A stretch of 64,000 nucleotides of DNA, taken from contig NZ_JANFYZ010000008.1 of the NCBI RefSeq assembly GCF_024460775.1, forward strand, positions 62,001 through 126,000, written 5' to 3'. Positions 9,276 through 18,049 of the stretch are shown here, piece after piece; position 1 is the stretch's first letter, and each line of letters begins with the position of its first letter. The stretch comes from Desulfovibrio desulfuricans. GTDB lineage: Bacteria > Desulfobacterota > Desulfovibrionia > Desulfovibrionales > Desulfovibrionaceae. A model generated the notes under the pieces. The model was not told where the DNA came from. It saw only the letters and a list, made by a program, of their open reading frames with translations, and did no database searches. The position numbers and the translations under genes are program-made.

Positions 9276-9587
9276 TATCTTGCCGAGGTTATTGAGCATT
9301 CCAGCATAGCGAAAAACTGGCGAATTCCGGGACTATTTTTGGAAAGTTTGCAGACCGAGCAGCCTTGCTCGTGATAAATTTCTTTTACAAATTCCGGCTA
9401 ATATGTCAGAGTGACTGGGTACAGGATATTTTGAGCTGGAGATTGATAAAAAACCAAAGAATTCAAGCATATCTACTGACAGAACCCAGCTGTGTGTGAC
9501 GCGACGCACGGCATTGCCTTAGACGGTTTGTTTGTATTGGGGCCACGACCTCGGCCATTGGCCGGAACAATCGTATTGGAGGAGAGT
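9276..9587 (+). promoter_or_regulatory. Upstream region of the TSUP permease operon with an inverted repeat
   Basis: This non-coding stretch between the YkgJ terminator and the permease is richer in AT than the genes. It holds a perfect inverted repeat, CGAGCA-GCCT-TGCTCG, at 9356-9371, which looks like a binding site for a dimeric regulator. I could not assign a convincing promoter. A long leader upstream of the permease start is likely. Confidence 0.35.
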
Positions 9588-10850
9588 ATGAGTTTTGGCA
9601 GACAGGTGTATGAGTTTCTGCTGAGCAGCTCCCAGGCTTATGCCAAATGGGATTTGGAAGTCTCCACTTCCATTCTCAAAAGCAGGAAAAAGCTGCTCAT
9701 CTTGTTGGCTCTTGCAGTTCCCATTCTGGCGGGCTGCCTGGCCGAAGCCTATGAGTATCACGAAATGCTGGGCGGCAAAACCGCCTATGCCCCGGCTTTT
9801 TACACCAACACCATCTTTTTGGCTTCCATCGCCGTGGGCCTTGCAGCCGGTCTGATCACCGGGTGTATCGGCGCTGGCGGCGGCTTCATCATCACCCCCG
9901 CGCTTATGGCTGCGGGCGTGAAAGGTATTTTGGCGGTGGGCACTGACCTGTTCCACATTTTCGCCAAAGCCATCATGGGCACCACGGTGCACAAAAAACT
10001 GGGCAACGTTTCCACCAAGCTGGCCATCGCCTTTCTTGTGGGTTCCGGCGTGGGAACAGTCATTGGCGGCGCGATCAACAAAGGGTTGTACAACTCTGAC
10101 CCGCTGCTTTCCGAACTGTTCATCAGCACCATTTACGCAGTGCTGCTGGGCTTTCTTGGTTTCTATGCCCTCTTTGACTTTTTGAAGAGCTCCCGCGGCG
10201 GCGCCGCAGCAAATCAGGACGCGCACGGCGGCAGCGCCGGTATGACAGGCGTTGCCCTGAAGCTTCAGGCTCTGGCCGTGCCGCCCATGATTACCTTTGA
10301 CGAAGACCTCGTTCCCGGCGGCCGCCGTATTTCCGGCTGGATCGTTGCCGCGGGCGGCGTCATCGTGGGCCTTTTGGCTGCCATCATGGGCGTGGGCGGC
10401 GGCTTCGTCACCTTCCCCATGTTCGTGTACATCTTCGGCGTGTCGTCCATGACCACCGTTGGCACCGACATTCTGCAGATCATCTTTACCGCTGGTTTTG
10501 CCTCCATCGGCCAGTACGCCATTTACGGCTACGTGTTCTACACGCTGGCAGTCGGCATGCTGCTTGGTTCGCTGCTGGGCATCCAGGTGGGCGCTCTGAC
10601 CACCAAGGTGGTCAAGGGCATTCACATTCGCGGTTTTTACGCCATCTCCATCATTGCCGGTTTCATCAACCGTGCGGCCACCCTGCCCAAGAAGCTTGTT
10701 GAGCTTGAAGTGCTGAACTGGTCGCCCAGCGTGGTGGGCATTATTGAAGACGTGGGCAACGTGATTTTCTGGGTTGTTGTTGCCTTCTTCGGCATCTGGG
10801 TATTCAGCAAGTTCTTCTTCAACCTCGGCAAGCTTAGAGGGGAGGCCTGA
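9588..10850 (+). CDS. TSUP-family (TauE/SafE) sulfite/organosulfur permease
   Basis: A polytopic inner-membrane permease of the TSUP family, whose members move sulfite, sulfoacetate, thiosulfate or similar anions. About 8-9 hydrophobic segments are visible. The two family repeats show as GCIGAGGGFIITPAL near residue 92 and MGVGGGFVTFPMFVY near residue 268, both followed by a VGTD motif, which supports two homologous halves. The start at 9588 is fixed by TTGGAGGAG a few bases upstream; a longer frame from 9492 has no matching N-terminus. An N-terminal cytoplasmic stretch of about 40 residues is longer than usual. The next gene starts two bases after the stop. Confidence 0.85.
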   Translation: MSFGRQVYEFLLSSSQAYAKWDLEVSTSILKSRKKLLILLALAVPILAGCLAEAYEYHEMLGGKTAYAPAFYTNTIFLASIAVGLAAGLITGCIGAGGGFIITPALMAAGVKGILAVGTDLFHIFAKAIMGTTVHKKLGNVSTKLAIAFLVGSGVGTVIGGAINKGLYNSDPLLSELFISTIYAVLLGFLGFYALFDFLKSSRGGAAANQDAHGGSAGMTGVALKLQALAVPPMITFDEDLVPGGRRISGWIVAAGGVIVGLLAAIMGVGGGFVTFPMFVYIFGVSSMTTVGTDILQIIFTAGFASIGQYAIYGYVFYTLAVGMLLGSLLGIQVGALTTKVVKGIHIRGFYAISIIAGFINRAATLPKKLVELEVLNWSPSVVGIIEDVGNVIFWVVVAFFGIWVFSKFFFNLGKLRGEA

Positions 10851-10852
10851 TC

Positions 10853-11584
10853 ATGCTTATTCATGCCAAAGCCCCTTTCTTCCGGGGCAGCTTGATGCTC
10901 ATTTCGTTTCTGGTTCTGTTTGCCGCCCTGCTCATGCCCATCTTGCGTGACGAGAACGGCAAGCACGTTACCGGCCTTGAATACGCCGATAACGTCTTCA
11001 ACGAACTTTCCAAGGGGTCATCCTACTTTATCCCTGGCGTTCGTGAAAACCTGAAAAAGGTTGACGGAAAGATCGTGACGGTTACCGTCAAGCTCAAGAA
11101 GGCCGCCCTTGCCCCCGTTGCCGCCATGGCCCTGCAAACTGCGGGAGCCACGGATGTCAGCGCCACTGACGGCAAGGTTACCTTTACCGGCGACCTGGGC
11201 AAAATCCTCGCCTCCGCCACTGACGATTCCGATGCCCTGTATCACAACGATGCAGACAAGGTTTCGCAGAAATACGGTGGGGAGAATGCCCTTAAAGTGG
11301 CCTCCGCATGGTGGTACCTGCTTTCGCCCAGCATCAAGGAACTGCAGAAGCAGCGCCTGATCGCCGAGTCGCAGGTGGTGGACCATGTGCTGCGCCGCGC
11401 CATTGAACCGGGCAACAACTTCTACAGCGTGACCGCCGCCAAGGTGTCCGAGCACGTTATGTTGATGGTTGGCATGCTGGTTTTCTACGTGCTTTACACC
11501 CTGTGGTACGGCTTTGCCATCTTCGAACTGTTCGAAGGCATTGGCCTTGCCATGACCAAGTCAAAAGTCAAAAAAGAAGGCTAA
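10853..11584 (+). CDS. Membrane protein of unknown function, partner of the TSUP permease
   Basis: 243 residues, family not recognised. A membrane helix near residues 11-30 (SLMLISFLVLFAALLMPIL), a large loop of about 160 residues, and a second helix near 203-225 (VMLMVGMLVFYVLYTLWYGF) give a two-pass layout with the loop probably on the periplasmic side. The loop contains a compact beta-rich stretch (DGKIVTVTVKLKK, DGKVTFTGDLGK). The gene begins two bases after the permease stop, with GAGGGGAGG inside the permease end, so the two are tightly coupled. A role as an accessory or sensor subunit of the permease is my inference. Confidence 0.7.
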   Translation: MLIHAKAPFFRGSLMLISFLVLFAALLMPILRDENGKHVTGLEYADNVFNELSKGSSYFIPGVRENLKKVDGKIVTVTVKLKKAALAPVAAMALQTAGATDVSATDGKVTFTGDLGKILASATDDSDALYHNDADKVSQKYGGENALKVASAWWYLLSPSIKELQKQRLIAESQVVDHVLRRAIEPGNNFYSVTAAKVSEHVMLMVGMLVFYVLYTLWYGFAIFELFEGIGLAMTKSKVKKEG

Positions 11585-11670
11585 GGCATAAATCCGGAGA
11601 CGCACACATCCCCATAGCTCGCGTCTGCTAAAAAATGGGGATATGCCGGCTTGCCTGGTTGGATATTGAA

Positions 11671-11701
11671 GAAGGCCGTCTCCCTGTGGAAGACGGCCTT
11701 C
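11671..11701 (+). terminator. Perfect 11-bp hairpin in the permease downstream region, repeat copy 1
   Basis: GAAGGCCGTCT and AGACGGCCTTC pair around a 9-base loop. The position, about 90 bases after the stop of the permease operon, suits transcript-end formation, but no long U tract follows. It is the 5' part of an 85-bp direct repeat. Confidence 0.45.
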
Positions 11702-11759
11702 TGAGCGTTGATGCCATCAACGCGACCAGCAATCTGGAGCAGGCTGAGGCTTGCCCGCG
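11675..11759 (+). repeat. 85-bp direct repeat, copy 1
   Basis: This copy matches 11799-11883 in 80 of 85 positions by hand alignment. Each copy contains a hairpin (GCCGTCT...AGACGGC), then a near-perfect palindrome GCGTTGATG-C-CATCAACGC, then a tail ending GGCTTGCCCGCG. Confidence 0.85.
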
Positions 11760-11798
11760 CCGTCGCGACAGATTGATGGCTTCTTATTCCCGTTGACA

Positions 11799-11883
11799 GC
11801 CGTCTTCCTGTGGAAGACGGCCTTCTGAGCGTTGATGCCATCAACGCGACCAGCAAGCTGGAGCAGGTCGCGGCTTGCCCGCG
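11799..11883 (+). repeat. 85-bp direct repeat, copy 2
   Basis: Second copy, 124 bases downstream of the first. Its first hairpin is GCCGTCTTCC-TGT-GGAAGACGGC, a 10-bp perfect stem. The sequence between the copies (11760-11798) is unrelated. No open frame explains the conservation. From 11884 to 12056 I see only AT-rich sequence, probably the promoter region of the next gene. Confidence 0.85.
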
Positions 11884-12056
11884 TTCCCACCAAACACAAC
11901 ATATGCAACCTGATACCTTTCACAAAAAGTCTGTTACAAGTAACAGCTTAGGCACAATCGGACTGCATATTATACAAGTAAATACCACTAACACATTGAC
12001 ATAATAACAATATTGATATATCTACACAGCTTTACCAACCCATTCAAGGCTGTCCC

Positions 12057-12926
12057 ATGAATTCAGACGCTTCATTCTGCCTCTGGAACTCAAGCTGCCA
12101 TGAGGCACTGGCCGATGCACAAAACACCGGGGCCAATGTACACCTTGAATGCTGCCTTATCTGGTGCGGCGAAACTGCCTGCATATCTGTGGAGGGTCTG
12201 GTACGCGAGGTCAACGGCCGGGAGGCCCAGCTTGTTGTGCGTTCCATGACCATGCAGACCCAGAACCACAAGGCGGTGGTAAACCAGGGCAAATTTTACT
12301 TCAGCGTCAAACGGCATATTGCGCAGGATACGACGGCGCGTCTTGGCGTTTACGGTACCGCGCAAATTCTCGAAACAGCTGTCGGGCCCAGTGGCGAAAT
12401 GCTGTATTTGAGCCTGCGCTTTTCACGCCATGTGACGGTACGGCAGTTGCGCAGCAGCAAGCGGATACCCTGGCGCGCCGAATACAGCCGCATGTCGAGC
12501 GTGCTGCTCGCGCCGGAGCGCCCCGACACCACCAACGATTTACGCATCATGCTCGAGGCGTACAGTCAGGTGGCCCCGCCAGCCACCCGCATTCTGGATG
12601 TTTCAGAAGGCGGGGCATGCGTCTGCATGCCGGAAGAACTGGCGATGCCCTCCTTCACCTCCGATGCAACCTACCTGTTTTTTCTCCAGCCCAGCGTAAT
12701 GCCAGTTACTGTGCCTCCCTACGTTTTTCTTGCCAAGCGGGCAGGTTTTGGCAAGGCCCCTGACGCCCAGGGCGTTGCCGTGCGCCTGCGCTTTCAGGAA
12801 GAACTGGACTGGAGCGCCCGCCGCGCCCGGCTGCGCTGGCTCAACGTCAAGGGCGGCTCCCCCCGTTTGCGTCAGTGCCTCACCCAATACACCGATGCGT
12901 CAAAGGATCAGCAAGACTCCGCCTAA
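12057..12926 (+). CDS. PilZ-domain protein (possible c-di-GMP effector)
   Basis: 289 residues, soluble. The middle holds a PilZ-like signature: RQLRSSKRIPW (about residues 130-140), with the RxxxR c-di-GMP contact RSSKR, then about 45 residues later DVSEGGACV, matching the D/NxSxxG motif. The N-terminal half looks like the YcgR-type flagellar-brake fold. A role in c-di-GMP control of motility or surface behaviour is inferred from the domain only. It stands alone after an AT-rich intergenic region. A diguanylate cyclase lies 2.7 kb downstream on the other strand. Confidence 0.65.
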   Translation: MNSDASFCLWNSSCHEALADAQNTGANVHLECCLIWCGETACISVEGLVREVNGREAQLVVRSMTMQTQNHKAVVNQGKFYFSVKRHIAQDTTARLGVYGTAQILETAVGPSGEMLYLSLRFSRHVTVRQLRSSKRIPWRAEYSRMSSVLLAPERPDTTNDLRIMLEAYSQVAPPATRILDVSEGGACVCMPEELAMPSFTSDATYLFFLQPSVMPVTVPPYVFLAKRAGFGKAPDAQGVAVRLRFQEELDWSARRARLRWLNVKGGSPRLRQCLTQYTDASKDQQDSA

Positions 12927-13085
12927 ACGCAAGTACTCGTATCATCCCTGCATTTACCACGGCCTCACCCCCTGTGCTTTCTCCCAATCCGGGGTTTATG
13001 GCCCTAAAATTGCATTCATTATGGCAGTATTGCCGCCATGCGGAAAATTTGACCCATGCAGGTCATCAACATAAAGGATACCGCC

Positions 13086-13334
13086 ATGAAAATTTCCGGA
13101 CTCAACCCCACTCCGGCCTTTGCCTTCCCTGCCATGGAAAAAGATGACAACACAGCTGCCAGCGCGCCTTCCCGCGATGTTGTCAGCCTGAGTGCCCCCA
13201 ATTTGCTGGCAGATGACGAAGTGGACGGCGTGCTTGACGACACCATGAGCATGATCTCGCAAAATCCCATGGACGCGCTTTCCGTTCACAGCGGCCTGAG
13301 CGCCAGCCGCGTCGCCTCCCTGCTGAGCCTGTAG
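13086..13334 (+). CDS. Small unknown protein, 82 residues
   Basis: Not recognised. The start is supported by AAAGGA eight bases upstream of the ATG at 13086. The N-terminus (MKISGLNPTPAFAFP) is followed by a Ser/Ala/Asp-rich stretch and a C-terminal helix (SASRVASLLSL). There is no signal peptide or membrane segment. Codon use matches the neighbours. It could be a small motility-type protein, but nothing in the sequence proves it. Confidence 0.5.
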   Translation: MKISGLNPTPAFAFPAMEKDDNTAASAPSRDVVSLSAPNLLADDEVDGVLDDTMSMISQNPMDALSVHSGLSASRVASLLSL

Positions 13335-13463
13335 GCTGGCTGATTCTCTGCGGCATGGTTTGACACTATCGCCGCCTTGGGGGTATCACTTTCCGTCTAC
13401 GTCGGCGCATATTCTTTTTTTGGTCCGGCGTTTTTTACCGAAGCCAGCACAGAGGTAAGGGTG

Positions 13464-14660
13464 ATGACGGATATTGACCGCCAAATGGCCACCATCAAGC
13501 GCGGCATGGCCGAGCTGATTGACGAGAACGAACTGCGCAAAAAGATAGCGCGCGGCAAGCCGCTGCGCATCAAGGTGGGCTTTGACCCCACCGCTCCTGA
13601 CCTGCACCTCGGGCATACGGTTGTTATGCACAAGATGCGTCATTTTCAGGAACTGGGGCACCATGTCATCTTTCTTATCGGCGACTTTACGGGCCGCATA
13701 GGCGACCCTTCCGGCCGCTCGGAAACCCGGCCCCCCCTCACTGAAGAGCAGGTTCTTGCCAACGCGGAAACCTACAAAAAGCAGGTTTTCAAGATTCTTG
13801 ATCCACAGAAGACCGAGGTTGCCTTCAACTCGGCCTGGCTGGGCAAGATGGACGCCACGGGCTTTATCAAGCTGGCTTCCAGCTATACCGTTGCCCGCAT
13901 GATGGAACGCGATGATTTTGAAAAGCGTTTCCGTGAGCAGCGTCCCATATCCATCCACGAATTCCTGTATCCGCTGTGTCAGGGTTATGACTCCGTCGCC
14001 CTCAAGAGCGATGTGGAAATGGGCGGCACTGACCAGAAGTTCAACCTGCTGGTGGGCCGCACCCTCCAGGCGCACTACGGCATAGAAAGCCAGTGCATCC
14101 TGACCCTGCCCCTGCTCGAAGGCACCGATGGCGTGCGCAAGATGTCAAAATCTTACGGTAACTACATTGGTATTGACGAAGCGCCTTCCCAGATTTTCGG
14201 CAAGGTCATGGCCATCTCTGATGAGCTTATGTGGCGCTACTATGAGCTGCTCTCGGCCAAAAGCCTTGAAGACATTGCAGCCCTCAAGGCTTCCGTGGCC
14301 AGCGGCGAGCTGCACCCCAAGGCCGCCAAGGAAAATCTTGCCCACGAGATGGTGGCACGCTACCACAGCGAAAAAGATGCCGATGAAGCAAAGCAGGGCT
14401 TTAATGCCGTTTTTGCTGGCGGCGGCGTGCCGGACGACATGCCCGAGCACCAGTGCGCCTGCGGCGAAGACAGCACTCCCCCGTTTTTTCTTGAGGCCGC
14501 AGGCCTTGTTAAAAGCCGTGGCGAAGCCAAACGCCTGATGAAAGAAGGCGCGCTCTCCATTGATGGAGAACGCTGCGAAGACGCCATCACCCCGCTTGCA
14601 GCCGGGGAATACGTGGTCAAACTCGGCAAAAAGCGCTTTCTCAAGCTGAAGGTGCGCTAA
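13464..14660 (+). CDS. tyrS: Tyrosyl-tRNA synthetase
   Basis: Charges tRNA-Tyr. Class I motifs are present: HLGH at residues 48-51 (HIGH motif) and KMSKS near residue 230; an S4 RNA-binding domain fills the last 65 residues ([19 protein letters not shown]). The short HIGH-to-KMSKS distance and overall length of 398 fit the TyrZ-type subfamily. The ATG at 13464 follows AGAGGTAAGGG; the open stretch upstream from 13377 has no family match. No T-box-like leader is visible in the 129 bases before it. A strong terminator follows. Confidence 0.95.
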   Translation: MTDIDRQMATIKRGMAELIDENELRKKIARGKPLRIKVGFDPTAPDLHLGHTVVMHKMRHFQELGHHVIFLIGDFTGRIGDPSGRSETRPPLTEEQVLANAETYKKQVFKILDPQKTEVAFNSAWLGKMDATGFIKLASSYTVARMMERDDFEKRFREQRPISIHEFLYPLCQGYDSVALKSDVEMGGTDQKFNLLVGRTLQAHYGIESQCILTLPLLEGTDGVRKMSKSYGNYIGIDEAPSQIFGKVMAISDELMWRYYELLSAKSLEDIAALKASVASGELHPKAAKENLAHEMVARYHSEKDADEAKQGFNAVFAGGGVPDDMPEHQCACGEDSTPPFFLEAAGLVKSRGEAKRLMKEGALSIDGERCEDAITPLAAGEYVVKLGKKRFLKLKVR

Positions 14661-14687
14661 GACGCAATCCCTCTGAATACTTGAAGA

Positions 14688-14736
14688 AACGCCCTTGCGC
14701 GGCAGGTCTGCACCTGCCGCGCAAGGGCGTTCTTTT
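14688..14736 (+). terminator. Strong terminator after tyrS
   Basis: A perfect 19-bp stem (left arm AACGCCCTTGCGCGGCAGG) with a 6-base loop is followed by CTTTTTAT. It also lies at the 3' end of the convergent diguanylate cyclase gene. Confidence 0.92.
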
Positions 14737-16553
14737 TATGCGCCAAAACCCTGACCCTCCGAATTATCCACGGCAGGCGGCAACAAATTGTCCGCAAGGC
14801 ATACGCGATTTCGGCCACTGTTCTTGGCCCGGTAGAGGGCAAGGTCTGCCCTCTTCACCATGTCTTCCAGGGGATTTTCCACATCTGCCTGTAAATCCGC
14901 CAGACCAATGCTGACTGTAAAGCGAATGTCCTTTTCGTTGTGCCACACGACCATTTCTTCCACGCGCCTGCGCAACCGCTCCGCAATGGCTTCTGCCTGC
15001 TCGGGCACAACACTGGCCAGAAGAATGCCAAATTCTTCCCCGCCAAGGCGTCCCACATGGTCAGAGGTACGCATGGTGTCATGCAGCAGGGCGCCAAGCG
15101 CTTTCAGCACGGCATCGCCCGTATCATGCCCGAAAGTATCGTTGATCTTTTTGAAATGGTCGATATCGAGCATGAAGAAGACCATGTTCAGGCCGTAGCG
15201 CTTGGCCCTTTCAATCTCGAACTGAATCTTTTCCAGCAGATTCCTGCGGTTGTTCAAGCCCGTAAGCGCGTCTGTGGTCGCCAGCGAGTACAGGTCTTCA
15301 ATGCGTTTTTCCAGGCTTTGCTGTGTCTGCTTGAGTTCTGTAATGTCAGAGGCAATAACAAAAAAACCTCGCACCTCCCGTCCATCCATATCCGGTATGT
15401 AGCGGGACAGCACATAGCCTGTTGAACCGTCGGCCCTGGCCCTTTCCTGTTCAAAATTCTGCGGTTCGCCGCGCAGGGTCGCATCAATGAGGGGGGCGCA
15501 TTTGGCAAGCAGCTCCTCGCCCAACAGGGATTGCAAATCAATGCCGATGATCTCCTCCTCACCTTTGCCAAACCATGCCCTGTACATTTTATTGGCGTAA
15601 TGGCACCGCCGCTCCGCATCCCAGTAGGATACCATGATGGGCGCGTGGTCCATCAGGATACTGATGAACTTGTCGCGCGAGCGCATGGCGCTTTGCAGTT
15701 TTTCTGTGGAAAGTTCAGAACGGCGACGGCGGCGCGCTTCTATCATCAGGAGTAAAGTCGAAAGCACTGCCGCGGCCAGCCATATCAACACCTGAATGAG
15801 CAGGTCGCTATGCCAGTGGGCATAACTGTTCTCGCTGCTGATGATTGTTCCCACCACCAGGGGGCCGCCCGCCAGAAAGGGCGCTGCCGCCTGCTGCAAG
15901 GTGAGCATGGACCGCGCGCCATCAGCCCGCAGGGACTGGGTGTGCAACGCTGCCGCATCGGGTGCCATGTTTGCAATACTCTCCGCCAAAAGGGCATTTT
16001 CAGCGTTGCCCAGGTTGGCAAAGGGCAGCAAAGGGCGGCCAGAGGCTGTATATACGGCAACTTTGGCATCTGCGCGGTTGAACGCATACGCCAGTTTGTA
16101 TCCCCAGAATTCTGGTTTCAAGGCAATGCTTACAGATACGGATGGAAGCCCGTCCTTTGCTGTGGAACGGGAGAAAAGGGCTGTGGACGCAGAAGAAATT
16201 GCGCCAGTGGAGGCCCGTGGTGCACCGTTGAGCTCGACAGCAATGGCGGCGACAAGGGGGTTATCCCGCACCAGACCTTGCAGTTGGTCGGCAAGCTGGC
16301 CTTCGTCCCGCTGGGCCATGACAGCGTTTTCCACCGTGTCCAGCAGATGGGTGATGCCGCCCACTTCCATTTTGACAATATTGACGGCAATGCTGCTTTC
16401 AGAGAGCAGCAGACGCAGCTCATTTTCCTGGAGCTGGAAATAACCATCCACCACGTTGGCGCACAGGACGCCAGCAAGCACGACCAGCCAGACACTGTGG
16501 ATGGCCCAGTGTGACCGGGAAGCCAGCGTTCTGAAAAAGGCCGTGATGCTCAT
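14736..16553 (-). CDS. Membrane diguanylate cyclase with PAS domain
   Basis: 605 residues. Layout: membrane helix 1 (about 17-37), a periplasmic sensor region (38-250), membrane helix 2 (251-271), a PAS domain (about 295-410, ending in ASDITELKQT) and a GGDEF domain (about 425-585). The active-site loop reads GGEEF at 504-508, so it should make c-di-GMP from two GTP. An inhibitory I-site RTSD lies exactly five residues before it, which predicts product feedback. I chose the ATG at 16553 because the helix then begins near the N-terminus. It is divergent from the PFK-2/FBPase-2 gene, with 136 bases between the starts. Confidence 0.9.
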   Translation of the reverse strand: MSITAFFRTLASRSHWAIHSVWLVVLAGVLCANVVDGYFQLQENELRLLLSESSIAVNIVKMEVGGITHLLDTVENAVMAQRDEGQLADQLQGLVRDNPLVAAIAVELNGAPRASTGAISSASTALFSRSTAKDGLPSVSVSIALKPEFWGYKLAYAFNRADAKVAVYTASGRPLLPFANLGNAENALLAESIANMAPDAAALHTQSLRADGARSMLTLQQAAAPFLAGGPLVVGTIISSENSYAHWHSDLLIQVLIWLAAAVLSTLLLMIEARRRRRSELSTEKLQSAMRSRDKFISILMDHAPIMVSYWDAERRCHYANKMYRAWFGKGEEEIIGIDLQSLLGEELLAKCAPLIDATLRGEPQNFEQERARADGSTGYVLSRYIPDMDGREVRGFFVIASDITELKQTQQSLEKRIEDLYSLATTDALTGLNNRRNLLEKIQFEIERAKRYGLNMVFFMLDIDHFKKINDTFGHDTGDAVLKALGALLHDTMRTSDHVGRLGGEEFGILLASVVPEQAEAIAERLRRRVEEMVVWHNEKDIRFTVSIGLADLQADVENPLEDMVKRADLALYRAKNSGRNRVCLADNLLPPAVDNSEGQGFGA

Positions 16554-16689
16554 GGCAAAACTCGGCAGGTAAATATGTTTATTGCATGATACTACCGCTA
16601 TTGCGGGCAGGCAAGGAGCGACCCGCCCCATCCCGCAGAGTTCTTTTATTTTTTTCTCTTTTCTCCTACCATGCTGCAACGGAGGTCGT

Positions 16690-17925
16690 ATGCAGAAACT
16701 TTATGTCGCCATGGTCGGTCTGCCCGCAAGGGGAAAATCCACTCTGGCAAAGCGCATCCGCGATGGGCTTGTGACCGAGGGCATTGCCGCAAAGCTGTTC
16801 AATAACGGCGACATGCGCCGGGCGCTCATTGGCGCGGAATCCACCGACCCCAATTTTTACGATCCCAACAACAAGCTGGGACGTGAAGCGCGCGAAATGA
16901 TCTGCATGCGCAACATGGAGATTGCCCGCGAATGGCTGGCCAAAGACGGCGAGGTGGCCATTCTTGACGCCACCAACGTCAGCCGCGCACGCAGGCACCT
17001 CATAGAAACCACGCTCACCGACTACCCGGTACTCTTTGTGGAATGCGTCAACGAAGACCAACTGCTGCTCAATGCCTGCATACGCCGCAAGACCACCCTG
17101 CCGGAATACGCCTCGTATACAGAAGAAGAGGCCCTTGCCAGCTTCATGAAGCGCATCAGCTACTATGAAACCATCTACGAGCCATTGCAGGACGAAAAAT
17201 ACTGGCTGCGCGTTGATTCCACAGCCAACCGCATTCTGGACGAGCGCCCCTGCGAAAGTTCACCCTACTATCCCGCTATCCGCGAGATGGTTGTCAGCGT
17301 GTGGATTCAGTGCCTGTATCTGGCGCGCCATGGGCAGACGGAATTCAACCTGCGGGGGCGCATCGGCGGCGACCCGCCGCTCACAGCCACGGGCCGCGCC
17401 CAGGCGCTTGCGCTTGCCGCCCACCTGCGCGACAAGCCCATTGAGTGGGTGTTTACCTCCACGCGCATACGCTCGCACGAAACGGCAACACCGTTGCTGA
17501 CCGAACGGCCAGAAGCGCATGCCATGGCCTTTAAGGAATTTGACGAAATCTGGGCGGGCGATTGCGAGGGCATGCTCTACAGTGAAATCCGCGAACGCAT
17601 GCCCGAGGTCACCCAAGGCCGCAACGCCTGCAAGTACACCTACACCTACCCCAATGGAGAAAGCTACGCCCTGCTGCGCGAGCGGGTACAACGCGGTTTG
17701 CGGCGGGCGCTTTTTCTGGCTGGGGATGCACCCCTGATCATTGTGGGGCATCAGGCCATCAACCGGGTGCTGCTTTCGCTCTTTCTCCGGCAGCGCAACG
17801 AAGACGTGCCCTTTATCTACATTCCGCAAAACCAGTACTACCACATCAGCCTGACCCCGCGCCGCAAGGTCTTTGAACGCGTGCCCTATGACGGCGGGCG
17901 GGGGGCCAGCCTGCTGGCTGAATAA
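16690..17925 (+). CDS. Bifunctional 6-phosphofructo-2-kinase / fructose-2,6-bisphosphatase homologue
   Basis: 411 residues in the two-domain order of the eukaryotic enzyme that makes and removes fructose 2,6-bisphosphate. Kinase half: P-loop GLPARGKS (10-17), FNNGDMRR (37-44), FYDPNN (56-61), ILDATNVSRARR (91-102) and YETIYEPL (159-166), each aligning with the eukaryotic motifs. Phosphatase half: LARHGQTEFN (211-220) with catalytic His214, LRGRIGGD (221-228), DEIWAGDCEGM (285-295) with the acid Glu286, YPNGESY (320-326) and VGHQA (352-356). All catalytic residues I can identify are kept. A simpler kinase plus phosphoglycerate-mutase-like function cannot be excluded. The start is set by GGAGG six bases upstream. 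Confidence 0.82.
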   Translation: MQKLYVAMVGLPARGKSTLAKRIRDGLVTEGIAAKLFNNGDMRRALIGAESTDPNFYDPNNKLGREAREMICMRNMEIAREWLAKDGEVAILDATNVSRARRHLIETTLTDYPVLFVECVNEDQLLLNACIRRKTTLPEYASYTEEEALASFMKRISYYETIYEPLQDEKYWLRVDSTANRILDERPCESSPYYPAIREMVVSVWIQCLYLARHGQTEFNLRGRIGGDPPLTATGRAQALALAAHLRDKPIEWVFTSTRIRSHETATPLLTERPEAHAMAFKEFDEIWAGDCEGMLYSEIRERMPEVTQGRNACKYTYTYPNGESYALLRERVQRGLRRALFLAGDAPLIIVGHQAINRVLLSLFLRQRNEDVPFIYIPQNQYYHISLTPRRKVFERVPYDGGRGASLLAE

Positions 17926-17988
17926 AAAAGGGCTGCGCCCCGATCTGCCCGCGCGTCCATCAAACGCAGGCAGACAGGGGCGCAGCCC
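17924..17988 (-). terminator. Terminator of the ilvBN operon
   Basis: A 12-bp GGGCTGCGCCCC / GGGGCGCAGCCC stem with an inner stem. Read on the minus strand it runs into TTTTTTATT, so it mainly ends the ilvBN transcript. It also lies directly after the convergent PFK-2/FBPase-2 gene. Confidence 0.85.
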
Positions 17989-18049
17989 GTGGACAGCCTG
18001 TTACGCGAGGCGCGATGTTACGTAGTTACGCACCGCGCCCTGCTCTTAT

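Noticed and set aside
9340..9352. A sigma54 promoter (TTGGAAAGTTTGCA) upstream of the TSUP permease
   Set aside because: GG and GC are only nine bases apart; the required distance is 12.
13335..13463. A T-box leader before tyrS
   Set aside because: The spacer is only 129 bases, with no TGGNACCGCG-like box and no terminator hairpin.
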